Assembly (NCBI RefSeq): GCF_000092225.1
Contig: NC_014158.1
Coordinates: forward strand, 3,162,001 to 3,226,000
Origin: Tsukamurella paurometabola DSM 20162
GTDB lineage: Bacteria > Actinomycetota > Actinomycetes > Mycobacteriales > Mycobacteriaceae
Length of the DNA: 64,000 nucleotides
Direction: 5' to 3'
Shown here: piece by piece, positions 43,584-52,265 of the stretch
Layout of the letters: each line of letters begins with the position of its first letter
How positions within the stretch are numbered: the first letter of the stretch is position 1
Notes under the pieces: generated by a model
The model's database searches: none
What the model was told of the DNA's origin: nothing
Seen by the model: only the letters and a program-made list of their open reading frames with translations
Program-made: the position numbers and the translations under genes

Positions 43584-43998
43584 TGCCCTCGATGTCCTGC
43601 ATGACGAGGCAGGACTCGTTCACCCCGTCGGCTTCGAGGAGCTCGAAACGCGTGGCGCCGAGTGGGATGAGACGCGCGCATTCGGCTTCGAGAGCGGCCA
43701 GGCGCTCGGCACCGACGAGGCCGGTGCCCACGCGCACGTCCAGGTGCACACGGTTCTTCACCACCTTGCCCTCGGGCACCCGCTGGAAGAACAGACGCGG
43801 GCCGACCCCGTGGGGATCGACGCAGGCGAACACGGAGCCGTGTTGCCCGGGCGGCAGCGTCTGCTCGAAGGCGTCCCACGAGTCGAACCCCGGAGGTGGC
43901 GGCGGCACAACGTATCCCAGAACCTCACACCAGAACAGCGCGACCTTTTTCGGATCCGCGCAGTCGAACGTCACCTGAATCTGCCTGACCTCAGCCAT
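43564..43998 (-). CDS. VOC-family protein
   Basis: A 144-residue protein with the layout of glyoxalase-like VOC proteins: IQVTFDCADPKKVALFWCEV, then VDPHGVGPRLFFQRVPEG, NRVHLDVRVG and VMQDIEGNEFCLD. HLDVRVG and the final GNEF box are the usual ligand regions. Its 3' end overlaps the start of the P-loop kinase by 20 bp. Function unknown. Confidence 0.82.
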   Translation of the reverse strand: MAEVRQIQVTFDCADPKKVALFWCEVLGYVVPPPPPGFDSWDAFEQTLPPGQHGSVFACVDPHGVGPRLFFQRVPEGKVVKNRVHLDVRVGTGLVGAERLAALEAECARLIPLGATRFELLEADGVNESCLVMQDIEGNEFCLD

Positions 43999-44117
43999 GC
44001 GGCAACCATAGCCAGCGAGGCGGTCAGTTCACGACCTATTTCCGCGCCTTCTCCCCTCCGATATCGGCATCCGCCACCGCGGCGCGGAGGTGGATGCTAT
44101 TGCCGGAAGCGAGAGGA

Positions 44118-44951
44118 TCAATGCCGGGCCAGTCTCTGCGATCGCGGCCGTGCGAGTAGTTCGCCGAGCCGGGCCACCTCCTGCGGCGTCGCACCGCTCT
44201 CGTCGACGGTGACCAGCGTGAGCACCCGCACCGCCGCACCGGCCCGCACCGCCGCCTCGAACTTGTGATGTCCGTCGAGGAGATAATGGGTGAGCGCCCA
44301 ATGGGAGTAATAGTCGGAACCGTCGTACTCCACCGCCGGCTGGCGCACGTCGAGGATCGACAACGCTACCGCGGTCGGCGTCGTCCCCTCGGCGAGAAGG
44401 TCGAGATAATGCCGAACTCGCGGCTCGTCGTTCCACGCGGGAGGAACCATGGGGACCGCGAATTCGTAGAGGTGCGCCTCGGGGTCGATCGCGGTCTCGT
44501 AGGTCCGGTAGTAGGAACACCGCGGATCGTGCGGGCGACCTCCCCAGAGGCTGTACGTCGCCCAGGTATCCAGCTGCTCATGGGTGAAGTAGTCGCGATC
44601 CGCTCGCGGGTCGACTAGTTCAGGGTGGACCTCGATTAGCAGCGGGACGTAATCGCCGATTGGCAGTAGCGGAGCGAATGCGTCGATCACCTCGTCGGAA
44701 ACACTGTCGAGTCCGCGTTCCAAGGCCGCCAGTGGTTCGGGCCCAATCGTAATCGGCGTGGTCTCATCCGCGGTGCGCTCGAACAGGAACGGACAGGTGC
44801 CGCACCAGAACGACAATCCGAAGACCGGATTCGATCGATGAAACAGAGTCCGATCCGAGTACTCGTTCGCTGCGTCGATGGGGGCGATTCGGAGTGCCGC
44901 CTCGCCGGGTGCCGCACCGAGACGACGCTGCGGTGCGGCGTGCAGAAGCAT
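44118..44951 (-). CDS. Unrecognised protein with a DGHHK motif
   Basis: A 277-residue protein starting MLLHAAPQRRLGAAPGEAAL. I do not recognise the family. Visible features are FWCGTCPFLFER with a CxxC pair near residue 50, LWGGRPHDPRCSYYRTYETA, and near the C-terminus HWALTHYLLDGHHKFEAAVR. The last recalls the DGHHR box of ParB/DUF1015-like phosphatase folds. No signal peptide or membrane helix. Base use looks somewhat less GC-rich than its neighbours, which may mean transfer. It lies between a VOC gene and an MFS pump on the same strand. Confidence 0.65.
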   Translation of the reverse strand: MLLHAAPQRRLGAAPGEAALRIAPIDAANEYSDRTLFHRSNPVFGLSFWCGTCPFLFERTADETTPITIGPEPLAALERGLDSVSDEVIDAFAPLLPIGDYVPLLIEVHPELVDPRADRDYFTHEQLDTWATYSLWGGRPHDPRCSYYRTYETAIDPEAHLYEFAVPMVPPAWNDEPRVRHYLDLLAEGTTPTAVALSILDVRQPAVEYDGSDYYSHWALTHYLLDGHHKFEAAVRAGAAVRVLTLVTVDESGATPQEVARLGELLARPRSQRLARH

Positions 44952-44983
44952 GTCCGCAGCGTAGCCCCACCCGCTGTGCGCCG

Positions 44984-46459
44984 CTAATGACCGGAGGTGG
45001 CGGCCCCATGGACCCGGGAGGGGAGGAGGAGCGCGGCGGCGACCACCACCACACCGATGAGCGCTGCGGCCACGAAGGCCCACTGCAAGCCGCCGACGAA
45101 GGCCTCCGGCTGGGAGGCGCCCGCTTCGGTGAGCTGTGCGGTGCGATTCGACATGACCACGATGAGCGCCGCCGTGCCGATCGCCCCCGCCACCTGCTGG
45201 AGCGTGCCGAGCAACGAGGAACCGTGCGAATACAGGTGCTCCGGGAGGTCGCCGAGTCCCACGGTGAAGACCGGGGTGAACACCGCAGCCAGGCAGGCCA
45301 TGAGCGCCATGTGGATGGCGACGATGACCGGGTAGGGAGTGGTCGAGCTGATCCGGCTGAGCGCGGCGAGGGCGATGACGATGCCGATCGAGCCGGGAAT
45401 CACCAACGGTCGCGCACCGACCCTGTCGTAGATCTTGCCGACCTGCGGGCCGAGCAGCCCCATCGCCAGTCCACCCGGCATCACCAGGAGACCGGTCTGC
45501 AACTCGGACAGGCCGCGGAGGTCCTGCAGGTACAGGGGCAGCAGGATCATCGAGCCGAGGAACGCCATGAACGCGGCGGTCATGAGCAGCAGGGACACCG
45601 CGTAGGTGCGATGGCCCAGGGTGCGCAGGTCCAGCAGCGGCATCTCGCGCTGCTGCAGGCGCACCTGGTACGCGGCGAAGGCGGCGATGAGCAGGACGCC
45701 CGCGAGCACCGTGAGGACCGGCCCGGTCCAACCGCCGGTGCCGATCTCGCTGAGCCCGTAGACGAGGCTGCCGAAGCCGCCCGCAGCGAGCGCGACGCTG
45801 AGCCAGCTGACCGGCGTGCTCTCGGTCTCGCCGACGTTCTCCAACTGCCGCATCCCGGCGATGCCGACGAGCACAGCGATGGGCAGGACGAAAGCGAAGA
45901 TCAGCCGCCACGAGCCGAAGTGCAGAATCACACCGGACACCGCCGGCCCCAGCGCCGGCGCGCACGACATGGCCAGCGTGACCTGCCCCATCACGCGGCC
46001 GCGGTCGCTCTCCGGGACCACGGTCATCAGGGTGGTCATGAGCAGCGGCATCATCACCGCGGTACCGCCCGCCTGCACCACGCGGGCCGCGAGCAGCACC
46101 TCGAACGTCGGCGCGACCGCGGCGAGCGCGGTTCCGGCGCTGAACGTGGCCATGGCCACCGCGTACGCCGTGCGCGTGCTGACGCGCTGCAGGAACCAAC
46201 CGGTCACCGGGATCACCGCGGCCATGGTGAGCATGAAGACGGTGGAGAGCCACTGCGCCGCGCGGGCGTCGATGTGGAAGTCGGTCATCAGCCGCGGGAT
46301 CGCGTTGATCATGATCGTCTCGTTGAGGATCACCACGAACGTGGCTGCGACCAGCAGTTTGATCACCAGCGGCGTGCGCCCGGCCTGCTCGGTCCGTTCG
46401 TCGACGGGCTTCGTCAGGTCGGTGGGGGGATGGTCCATGGGATCAGTGTGCGTGGTCAT
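44984..46459 (-). CDS. MFS multidrug-efflux-type transporter (DHA2, EmrB/LmrB-like)
   Basis: A 491-residue polytopic protein with about fourteen hydrophobic segments. Typical motifs are LNETIMINAIPRLM (motif D1 region), GWFLQRVSTRTAYAVAM (motif A) and ALGPAVSGVILHFGSWRLIF (motif C and following), as in LmrB. The ATG at 46459 has GAGGAA upstream, and earlier codons of the open frame are not needed. No TetR or MarR gene is adjacent. An inverted repeat lies 15-32 bp upstream. Confidence 0.85.
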   Translation of the reverse strand: MTTHTDPMDHPPTDLTKPVDERTEQAGRTPLVIKLLVAATFVVILNETIMINAIPRLMTDFHIDARAAQWLSTVFMLTMAAVIPVTGWFLQRVSTRTAYAVAMATFSAGTALAAVAPTFEVLLAARVVQAGGTAVMMPLLMTTLMTVVPESDRGRVMGQVTLAMSCAPALGPAVSGVILHFGSWRLIFAFVLPIAVLVGIAGMRQLENVGETESTPVSWLSVALAAGGFGSLVYGLSEIGTGGWTGPVLTVLAGVLLIAAFAAYQVRLQQREMPLLDLRTLGHRTYAVSLLLMTAAFMAFLGSMILLPLYLQDLRGLSELQTGLLVMPGGLAMGLLGPQVGKIYDRVGARPLVIPGSIGIVIALAALSRISSTTPYPVIVAIHMALMACLAAVFTPVFTVGLGDLPEHLYSHGSSLLGTLQQVAGAIGTAALIVVMSNRTAQLTEAGASQPEAFVGGLQWAFVAAALIGVVVVAAALLLPSRVHGAATSGH

Positions 46460-46473
46460 GGTGTGTTCCTCAT

Positions 46474-46491
46474 AGTCGTTTTCCGACGACT
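46474..46491. promoter_or_regulatory. Inverted repeat in the MFS pump leader
   Basis: AGTCGT and ACGACT, perfect 6-bp arms with a 6-bp spacer, lie 15 bp upstream of the MFS start codon. Possibly an operator for an unlinked TetR or MarR protein. Confidence 0.35.
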
Positions 46492-46680
46492 CGGGATCGT
46501 CGCCGTTATACCTACGACGAACGCCTGACAGGTTTTTCGACATCACCCTCGGCGCCGCGGTTGAGAAACCGGCGTTCGGCGCGCCTACCAGTGGATACGA
46601 GCTCCGCAGCCGAGATTTCGCCGGTTTCGCGACGGCGCATCGGGAGGAGCCTCCCCACGGAGATCGGTACGCTCGGTCCG

Positions 46681-47289
46681 GTGTTCGCAATACTGCGCCG
46701 GTCGATTCGGTACGTAGTGATCGTGCTCATCGTCATCGTCGCGGCATCCAGTACGTGGGTGCAGTGGGAGAGCCGTTCGCGGATCGATCAGAACGCCTCC
46801 CGCGACTGGGTGATCGTGTTGGGCGATCGCGTGGTCGATGGAGAGCCGTCGGTGTACCTGCGGGAACGCCTCGACACCGCGCTCGCTGTTCTGCGCGAGA
46901 ACCGCGCCCGACGCGCACTGGTGTCGGGGCACGCCGCATCGACGAAGGGCGACGAGGTCGCCGCGATGCGCACCTACTTGATCCAGCACGGCGTGGATCC
47001 AGGGAAGATCACCGACGACCGCTTCGGCGTGACGACCTACAACACCTGCGCCCGCGCCAGGACGGTGTTCGGAATCGACTCGGCGATTCTCGTGACGCAA
47101 GACTTCCATCTGCGGCGCGCGGTCGCATTGTGTCGCGCAGAGGGCATCGATGCCGCGGGTATCGAGGCGGATTCGGACGCCGGGGTCTACCTGACGGTGC
47201 GGAACTGGGTTCGAGAGATCGGACTGTCGCGCCCGAAAGCCGCGCTCGACGTCCTCCGCGATCCCGGCCCGCAGACCAGCGATCGTTGA
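46681..47289 (+). CDS. SanA/YdcF-like DUF218 membrane protein
   Basis: About 202 residues from the GTG at 46681 (VFAILRRSIRYVVIVLIVIV), which places a single membrane anchor at the N-terminus; the open frame reaches 46561. The DUF218 domain follows: DWVIVLGDRVVDGEPSVYL, RRALVSGHAAST, TYNTCARARTVFG and LVTQDFHLRRAVALCR. The family includes SanA, linked to envelope barrier function and vancomycin tolerance in enterobacteria. The role here is inferred to be envelope-related. Convergent with ychF, 1 bp apart. Confidence 0.8.
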   Translation: MFAILRRSIRYVVIVLIVIVAASSTWVQWESRSRIDQNASRDWVIVLGDRVVDGEPSVYLRERLDTALAVLRENRARRALVSGHAASTKGDEVAAMRTYLIQHGVDPGKITDDRFGVTTYNTCARARTVFGIDSAILVTQDFHLRRAVALCRAEGIDAAGIEADSDAGVYLTVRNWVREIGLSRPKAALDVLRDPGPQTSDR

Positions 47290-47290
47290 A

Positions 47291-48364
47291 CTACACGTTG
47301 AAGCGGAACTCCACTACGTCACCGTCGGCCATGACGTAGTCCTTGCCCTCCATCCGGACCTTGCCGGCGGCCTTGGCGGCGGCCATGGTGCCGTTCGCGT
47401 CGAGGTCGGCGAAGGAGACGATCTCCGCCTTGATGAAGCCCTTCTCGAAATCGGTGTGGATCACGCCGGCGGCCTTGGGGGCGGTGTCGCCCTTGCGGAT
47501 GGTCCAGGCGCGCGACTCCTTGGGGCCGGCGGTGAGGTAGGTCTGCAGGCCCAGGGTGTGGAAACCGGCGCGCGCCAGCGAATCCAGGCCCGGCTCGTCC
47601 TGGCCGATGGACTCCAACATCTCAGCCTGATCCTCGGGATCGAGCTCCAACAGCTCTGACTCGATCTTCGCGTCGAGGAACACCGAATCGGCGGGCGCCA
47701 CCGCGGCGGCCAGTTCGGCCCGCTTAGCGGCATCGGTGAGCACGCCCTCGTCGGAGTTGAAGACGTACAGGAAGGGCTTGGCGGTCATCAGGTGCAGCTC
47801 GCGGATCGGCGTGGTGTCGAAACCGGCGGCGAACAGGGTCTTGCCGTCCTCGAGCACGAGCTGCGCGGCCTTCGCGGCCTCCAGCGTCTCGGCGACCTCC
47901 TTGTTCTTGCGCGCCTCCTTCTCCAGCCGCGGCAGCGCCTTCTCCAGCGTCTGGAGATCCGCGAGGATCAGCTCGGTGGCCACGGTGTCGATATCGGCGA
48001 GCGGATCGACCTTGCCCGCCACGTGCACCACGTCCTCATCGGAGAACACGCGCACCACCTGGCAGATCGCGTCGGCCTCGCGGATGTTGGAGAGGAACTG
48101 GTTGCCCATGCCCTCGCCCTCGGAGGCACCCTTGACGATGCCGGCGATATCGACGAACGACACCGTTGCCGGGAGGATCCGTTCCGAGGAGAAGATCTCG
48201 GCCAGGCGGTCCAGGCGCGGGTCGGGCAGGTTCACCACGCCGACGTTCGGCTCGATGGTGGCGAACGGGTAGTTCGCCGCCTCCACCTCACTGTTGGTGA
48301 GGGCGTTGAACAGGGTGGACTTGCCGACGTTGGGCAGTCCGACGATTCCGAGGGTAAGGCTCAC
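47291..48364 (-). CDS. ychF: Ribosome-associated ATPase/GTPase YchF (Obg family)
   Basis: A 357-residue protein, the standard length. The N-terminal G domain has IVGLPNVGKSTLFNALT (G1), FVDIAGIVKGASEGEGMGNQ (G3) and the modified NSDE-type G4 (YVFNSDEG) that gives YchF its ATP preference. The C-terminal TGS domain contains FHTLGLQTYLTAGPKESRAW and ends AGKVRMEGKDYVMADGDVVE. It binds ribosomes and acts in stress responses and translation control. Confidence 0.95.
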   Translation of the reverse strand: MSLTLGIVGLPNVGKSTLFNALTNSEVEAANYPFATIEPNVGVVNLPDPRLDRLAEIFSSERILPATVSFVDIAGIVKGASEGEGMGNQFLSNIREADAICQVVRVFSDEDVVHVAGKVDPLADIDTVATELILADLQTLEKALPRLEKEARKNKEVAETLEAAKAAQLVLEDGKTLFAAGFDTTPIRELHLMTAKPFLYVFNSDEGVLTDAAKRAELAAAVAPADSVFLDAKIESELLELDPEDQAEMLESIGQDEPGLDSLARAGFHTLGLQTYLTAGPKESRAWTIRKGDTAPKAAGVIHTDFEKGFIKAEIVSFADLDANGTMAAAKAAGKVRMEGKDYVMADGDVVEFRFNV

Positions 48365-48401
48365 GGGGCCTCATTCTACGTGCCGACCTCGGCACTCCCG
48401 C

Positions 48402-48432
48402 GGCGGCGCGGACAACCCGCATCCGCGCCGCC
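48402..48432 (-). terminator. Hairpin after the sugar-importer operon
   Basis: GGCGGCGCGG and CCGCGCCGCC form a perfect 10-bp stem with an 11-base loop, starting 16 bp past the stop of the binding-protein gene. A second hairpin, GTGCCGA/TCGGCAC with a 2-base loop, lies at 48380-48395 just before ychF. The first probably ends the importer transcript and the second may lie in the ychF leader. Confidence 0.55.
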
Positions 48433-48447
48433 GGGGCGCCGCCACCC

Positions 48448-49428
48448 TCACCGGTAGAGGCTGCCCGAGATCTTCGGATCGTCGATGTTCGTCTTGTCGT
48501 ACCAGTAGTAGCCGGTGTCGATGGTCTTCGGCAGGCTCTCCTTATTGATCGCCTTCACCGCCGCTGCCACCGTCTCCCTCCCGATGCCCAAGGGGTTCTG
48601 GGTGATCGCCCCGGCCATCAGGCCCGACTTGATCGCGTCGATCTGGGCCGCACCGGAATCGAACCCGACGATCGTGATGTTCTTCTTTCCACTGCGCTGC
48701 GCGGCGTTCACCACGCCGGTCGCCGCTCCCTCATTGGTGCCGTACAGCCCGGCCAGATTCGGGTAGGCCTCCAGCATCGTCGACGTGAGATCGGCGGCCT
48801 TCGCGGGATCGCCGCCGTACTGGACGTCGACGATCTTCACTCCGGGCGCGTTCTTCTTGATCCAGTCGGTGAATCCGTCGCGGCGATCCACACCGGTCTT
48901 CGAGGTCTGGTCGTGCGCCACGACACCGATCTCCCCCTTGCCGCCGATCAACTCGACCATCCGCTTGGCCGCCTCGCCCGCCGCCGCGAAGTTGTTCGTG
49001 GACGCCGTCGTCACCGGGATATCGCTGTCCACACCGGAGTCGAAGGCGATCACCGGTATGCCCTTGTCCTTGGCTTGCTGCAGGATCGGCGCGACGGCAG
49101 AGGAATCGAGGGCGGCGATCGCGATAGCCGAGGGATTGCGATCGAGCGCGGTCTGCAGCAATTGCACCTGCTTCTCGACCTGCGTCTCGCTGTCGGGCCC
49201 CTCGAAGGTGATGGTCTTGCCGAGTTCCTTCGCCGACTCCTCGGCGCCCTTGTTCACGGCCTTCCAGAACTGATGCTGATAGCCCTTGGAGATGATCGCG
49301 ATCTGGCCGTTGCCCGACGAGCCGCCGCTCGAACACGCGGTGAGCGCCGTGGCGGTGGCGACCGCGGCCACGGTGACGGTGGCCGCTCTGGCGATGCGCC
49401 GCAATGGCGTGGAAGACAGTGTGAACAC
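48448..49428 (-). CDS. CUT2-family sugar ABC transporter substrate-binding lipoprotein (RbsB-like)
   Basis: A 326-residue protein with a lipoprotein signal ending in LTAC near residue 30. The body is a class-B periplasmic binding fold: GYQHQFWKAVNKGAEESAKE, AIAIAALDSSAVAPILQQAK, IPVIAFDSGVDSD and LAGLYGTNEGAATGVVNA. These match the ribose/xylose/autoinducer-2 binding group; the exact sugar is unclear. The GTG at 49428 has AGGAGA upstream. It is the last gene of the ATPase-permease-binding protein set. Confidence 0.87.
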   Translation of the reverse strand: MFTLSSTPLRRIARAATVTVAAVATATALTACSSGGSSGNGQIAIISKGYQHQFWKAVNKGAEESAKELGKTITFEGPDSETQVEKQVQLLQTALDRNPSAIAIAALDSSAVAPILQQAKDKGIPVIAFDSGVDSDIPVTTASTNNFAAAGEAAKRMVELIGGKGEIGVVAHDQTSKTGVDRRDGFTDWIKKNAPGVKIVDVQYGGDPAKAADLTSTMLEAYPNLAGLYGTNEGAATGVVNAAQRSGKKNITIVGFDSGAAQIDAIKSGLMAGAITQNPLGIGRETVAAAVKAINKESLPKTIDTGYYWYDKTNIDDPKISGSLYR

Positions 49429-49463
49429 GCGAAATCTCCTTGGTAGGTGGATCAGAACGAGGC

Positions 49464-50469
49464 TCAGGGACGCTTGCGGACGATGTCGATGTACACGGCG
49501 ACGAGGATGACGGCCCCCACGGCGATGGACTGCCACTCCTGCGGGATCGACATGATGCGCAGGCCGTTGGTGAGCACGCTCATGATCAGGATCCCGATCA
49601 CCGTGCCGGTGATGGTGCCGCGACCGCCGGCGAGCGACGTGCCGCCGATCACGACCGCGGCGATCGCTTCCAGTTCGAGTCCCTGGCCGCCGGTGGGCTG
49701 CGCGGAGTTGAGCCGGGCAGCGGCCAGCACACCCGCGAGGCCGACGAAGACACCGGAGAAGGTGTAGATGGCCACCTTCCAGGACCGCACGTTCACACCG
49801 GAGAGCCGGGTGGCCTCCTCATTGCTGCCGATCGCATACGCGTAGCGGCCCATCCGGGTCTTGGTCAGGACGAATCCCGCGATCAGGGCCATCAGCGCCA
49901 GCAGTACAACGCTGATCGGGATGCGGGCGCCGGAGACCAGCGACGTGTTGGCGATATCGCTGAATCCGGGGACACTGGTGAACCGGATCGGCTCTGTCCC
50001 CGAGATCACCCAGGGACGCACCGATAGTCACGAGCATCATCGCCAGCGTGGCAATGAACGGCGGGATTCCGAGGTACGAGACCACGAGCCCGTTCACAAG
50101 CCCGATGACGGCGCCGAACAGGACGCCGCCGATCACCCCCACCCACAGGGGAAGGTTCCAGTGCACCAGGAAAACGCCCGTCATGACGCCGGACAGGATC
50201 ATCGCCGTGCCGATCGACAGGTCGATGCCGCCGGTGATGATCACCGCGGTGGTGCCCAGCGCCAGCAAGCCGATCGTCACCGAGGCGACGAGGATGCCAG
50301 TCAGATTGCTGGCGGTCAGGAAGTTCGGGCTCGCGAAGGAGAAGAAGATCACGATCACGATGAGGCTGACGAAAGCGAGGAACTGTTGCATCTGTCCACG
50401 GACCCAGCCGAGGGCGATACTCCCGCCCTGCTGATCCTCCGTGGCGCGCGGCGCGGTGGTCGTGCTCAT
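49464..50469 (-). pseudogene. CUT2-family sugar ABC transporter permease (RbsC-like), frameshifted by one base
   Basis: The N-terminal two fifths (from ATG 50469, with GGIDLSIGTAMILSGVMTG and PPFIATLAMMLVTIGASL) and the C-terminal three fifths (VISGTEPIRFTSVPGF, then TKTRMGRYAYAIGSNEEATR and GGTSLAGGRGTITGTVIG) are in different frames. Removing one base at the CCC at 50009-50011 joins them as GASL-VISGTEP, for a 334-residue protein of normal length. The start shares a base with the ATPase stop (TGATG). The other two subunits are intact, which favours a sequencing error or very recent loss. Confidence 0.85.
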
Positions 50470-52004
50470 CACTTCACCGCCGTCTCATGGAATCGGGTGG
50501 CGTTCTGCATGATCGTCTCCTGGGTGGCGTTGTCACTGTCGACAATGGTGGCGAGGCGGCCCTCGCCCATCACCGCGATGCGGTGCGAGAGCCTCAGTAC
50601 CTCGGGAAGGTCGCTGGAGATCACCATGATCGCTTTGCCCGAGGCCGCGAGATGTTCCAGGAGCCGGTAGATCTCGTCTTTGGCGCCCACGTCGATACCG
50701 CGGGTCGGCTCGTCGACGATGAGGATGTCGCAATCGCGCGCAAGCCACTTGCCGATGATCACCTTTTGTTGATTCCCGCCGGACAGGTTGCGCACCGCTT
50801 GCCGGATCGATGGCGTCTTGATCCGGAGCCGGGTGACCATATCGGTCGCCAGAGTGCTCAGCTCACGGTCGCGGATCACGCCGAGGGTCGCGTGCGCGTC
50901 GAGCGAGGACAGCGCGATGTTGTCGCGCACCGTCTGATCGACCACGGCGCCGAATCTCTTGCGATCCTCGGAGAGATAACCGATGCCGTACTTCGCCGCA
51001 GTCGCCGGTGAGTCGATCTTCCGCTCGGTGCCGGCCACCTCGATGCGGCCGGCGGTGATCGGGTCGGCGCCCACGATCGCGCGGGCCAGTTCAGTGCGGC
51101 CGGCCCCCATCAGCCCCGCGAACCCGAGGATCTCTCCGCGGTGCAGTTCGAACGAGATGTCGTGCAGCGGATGGCTACTGGAGAGTCCCTCGACTTTCAG
51201 CACCACCTCCCCCTGCTTCTCGGGGATCGTCGGGCGTTGTTCATCGGCGACCTCACGGCCCACCATCATTTCGATGATCTCCCGCATCGGCGTGGTCGCC
51301 GTGGGACGTTGCCCGACGTAGACGCCGTCCCGCAGCACGACGATGCGGTCCGAGATGCGCGCAAGCTCGTCCATTCGGTGCGAGATGTAGATGACGCCGG
51401 TGGCGTCGGTGACGAACCGGTCGATGAGTTCGAAGAGCGTCTGCACCTCGGCCTCATTGAGCGCCGCGGTCGGCTCGTCGAGGATCAGCAGCCGCGCGTC
51501 CTCGGACAGCGCCCGGGCGATCTCGACCATCTGCTGTTTACCGACCGTGAGGTCGCGGACCCGGGCGTCGGGGTCGATCACCATGCCGAGGCGATCGAGC
51601 AGGGCGGAGGTATCGCGAACGCAGCCGCGGCGATCCAGTACGCCGAACCGGGTGCGCTCCCGGCCGAGGAAGATGTTCTGCGCCACGGTGAGATCGGGAA
51701 CGAGCCCCAACTCCTGATGGATGATGCTCACCCCCAGCGATCGGGCCTGCGCGGGGGAAGTCAACTCCACTGGTGCACCGTCGATCTCGATCGTCCCCTG
51801 GTCCGGGGACTCGACACCACTGAGCAGTTTCATCAGTGTGGACTTGCCGGCACCGTTCTCGCCGACGAGCGCCACCCGCTCACCCGGGTACACCTCCAGG
51901 TCGACGCCGTCGAGCGCGACGACGCCCGGGAACCGCTTGGTGACGCCGCTCATCCGGATCAAGGGAATGCGACGGGGCGCATCTTCTTCGGTCAGGGTGG
52001 ACAT
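50469..52004 (-). CDS. CUT2-family sugar ABC transporter ATPase (RbsA-like, two ATPase domains)
   Basis: A 511-residue tandem ATPase. Domain 1 has Walker A GENGAGKST near residue 50, signature LTVGKQQMVEIA and Walker B LLILDEPTAAL. Domain 2 has a degenerate Walker A (GLMGAGRTE), signature LSGGNQQKV and ILIVDEPTRGIDVGAK. This is the fixed pattern of RbsA/XylG/MglA proteins. First gene of the importer operon; divergent from cstA across a control region with two identical-type palindromes. Confidence 0.93.
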   Translation of the reverse strand: MSTLTEEDAPRRIPLIRMSGVTKRFPGVVALDGVDLEVYPGERVALVGENGAGKSTLMKLLSGVESPDQGTIEIDGAPVELTSPAQARSLGVSIIHQELGLVPDLTVAQNIFLGRERTRFGVLDRRGCVRDTSALLDRLGMVIDPDARVRDLTVGKQQMVEIARALSEDARLLILDEPTAALNEAEVQTLFELIDRFVTDATGVIYISHRMDELARISDRIVVLRDGVYVGQRPTATTPMREIIEMMVGREVADEQRPTIPEKQGEVVLKVEGLSSSHPLHDISFELHRGEILGFAGLMGAGRTELARAIVGADPITAGRIEVAGTERKIDSPATAAKYGIGYLSEDRKRFGAVVDQTVRDNIALSSLDAHATLGVIRDRELSTLATDMVTRLRIKTPSIRQAVRNLSGGNQQKVIIGKWLARDCDILIVDEPTRGIDVGAKDEIYRLLEHLAASGKAIMVISSDLPEVLRLSHRIAVMGEGRLATIVDSDNATQETIMQNATRFHETAVK

Positions 52005-52034
52005 GCAACTCCTCTGTGTGCTGGATCACAGCAG

Positions 52035-52045
52035 ACATCGGATGT
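52035..52045. promoter_or_regulatory. Palindromic site 1 (ACATCNGATGT) between the sugar importer and cstA
   Basis: ACATCGGATGT is a perfect 5-bp-arm palindrome around one base, 31 bp upstream of the ATPase start. TTGACA on the minus strand at 52052-52057 may be a -35 hexamer beside it. The matching second site is at 52109-52119. Confidence 0.55.
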
Positions 52046-52108
52046 TTGCGTGTCAATAGGGCGTAGAACGCGGAGAAACATGGCCGATCACGCGTCGAAG
52101 CCGCACAC

Positions 52109-52119
52109 ACATCTGATGT
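52109..52119. promoter_or_regulatory. Palindromic site 2 (ACATCNGATGT) between the sugar importer and cstA
   Basis: ACATCTGATGT repeats the motif at 52035-52045 with a different central base. The centres are 74 bp apart, close to seven helical turns, so proteins bound at both sites would face the same side of the DNA and could form a loop. Confidence 0.55.
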
Positions 52120-52265
52120 TCGGGGACCACCATCAACCGGACGCGCAGCCCCGGTCCGAGCCGGCGGCCGGCTACTCAAGGCAACCGATTCCGCGACGTC
52201 CGGAGCGCCCGGATGAAACGATGACCCTTGCGCAGCACCACCCCGACTCCCCCACTGGAGGCCTC

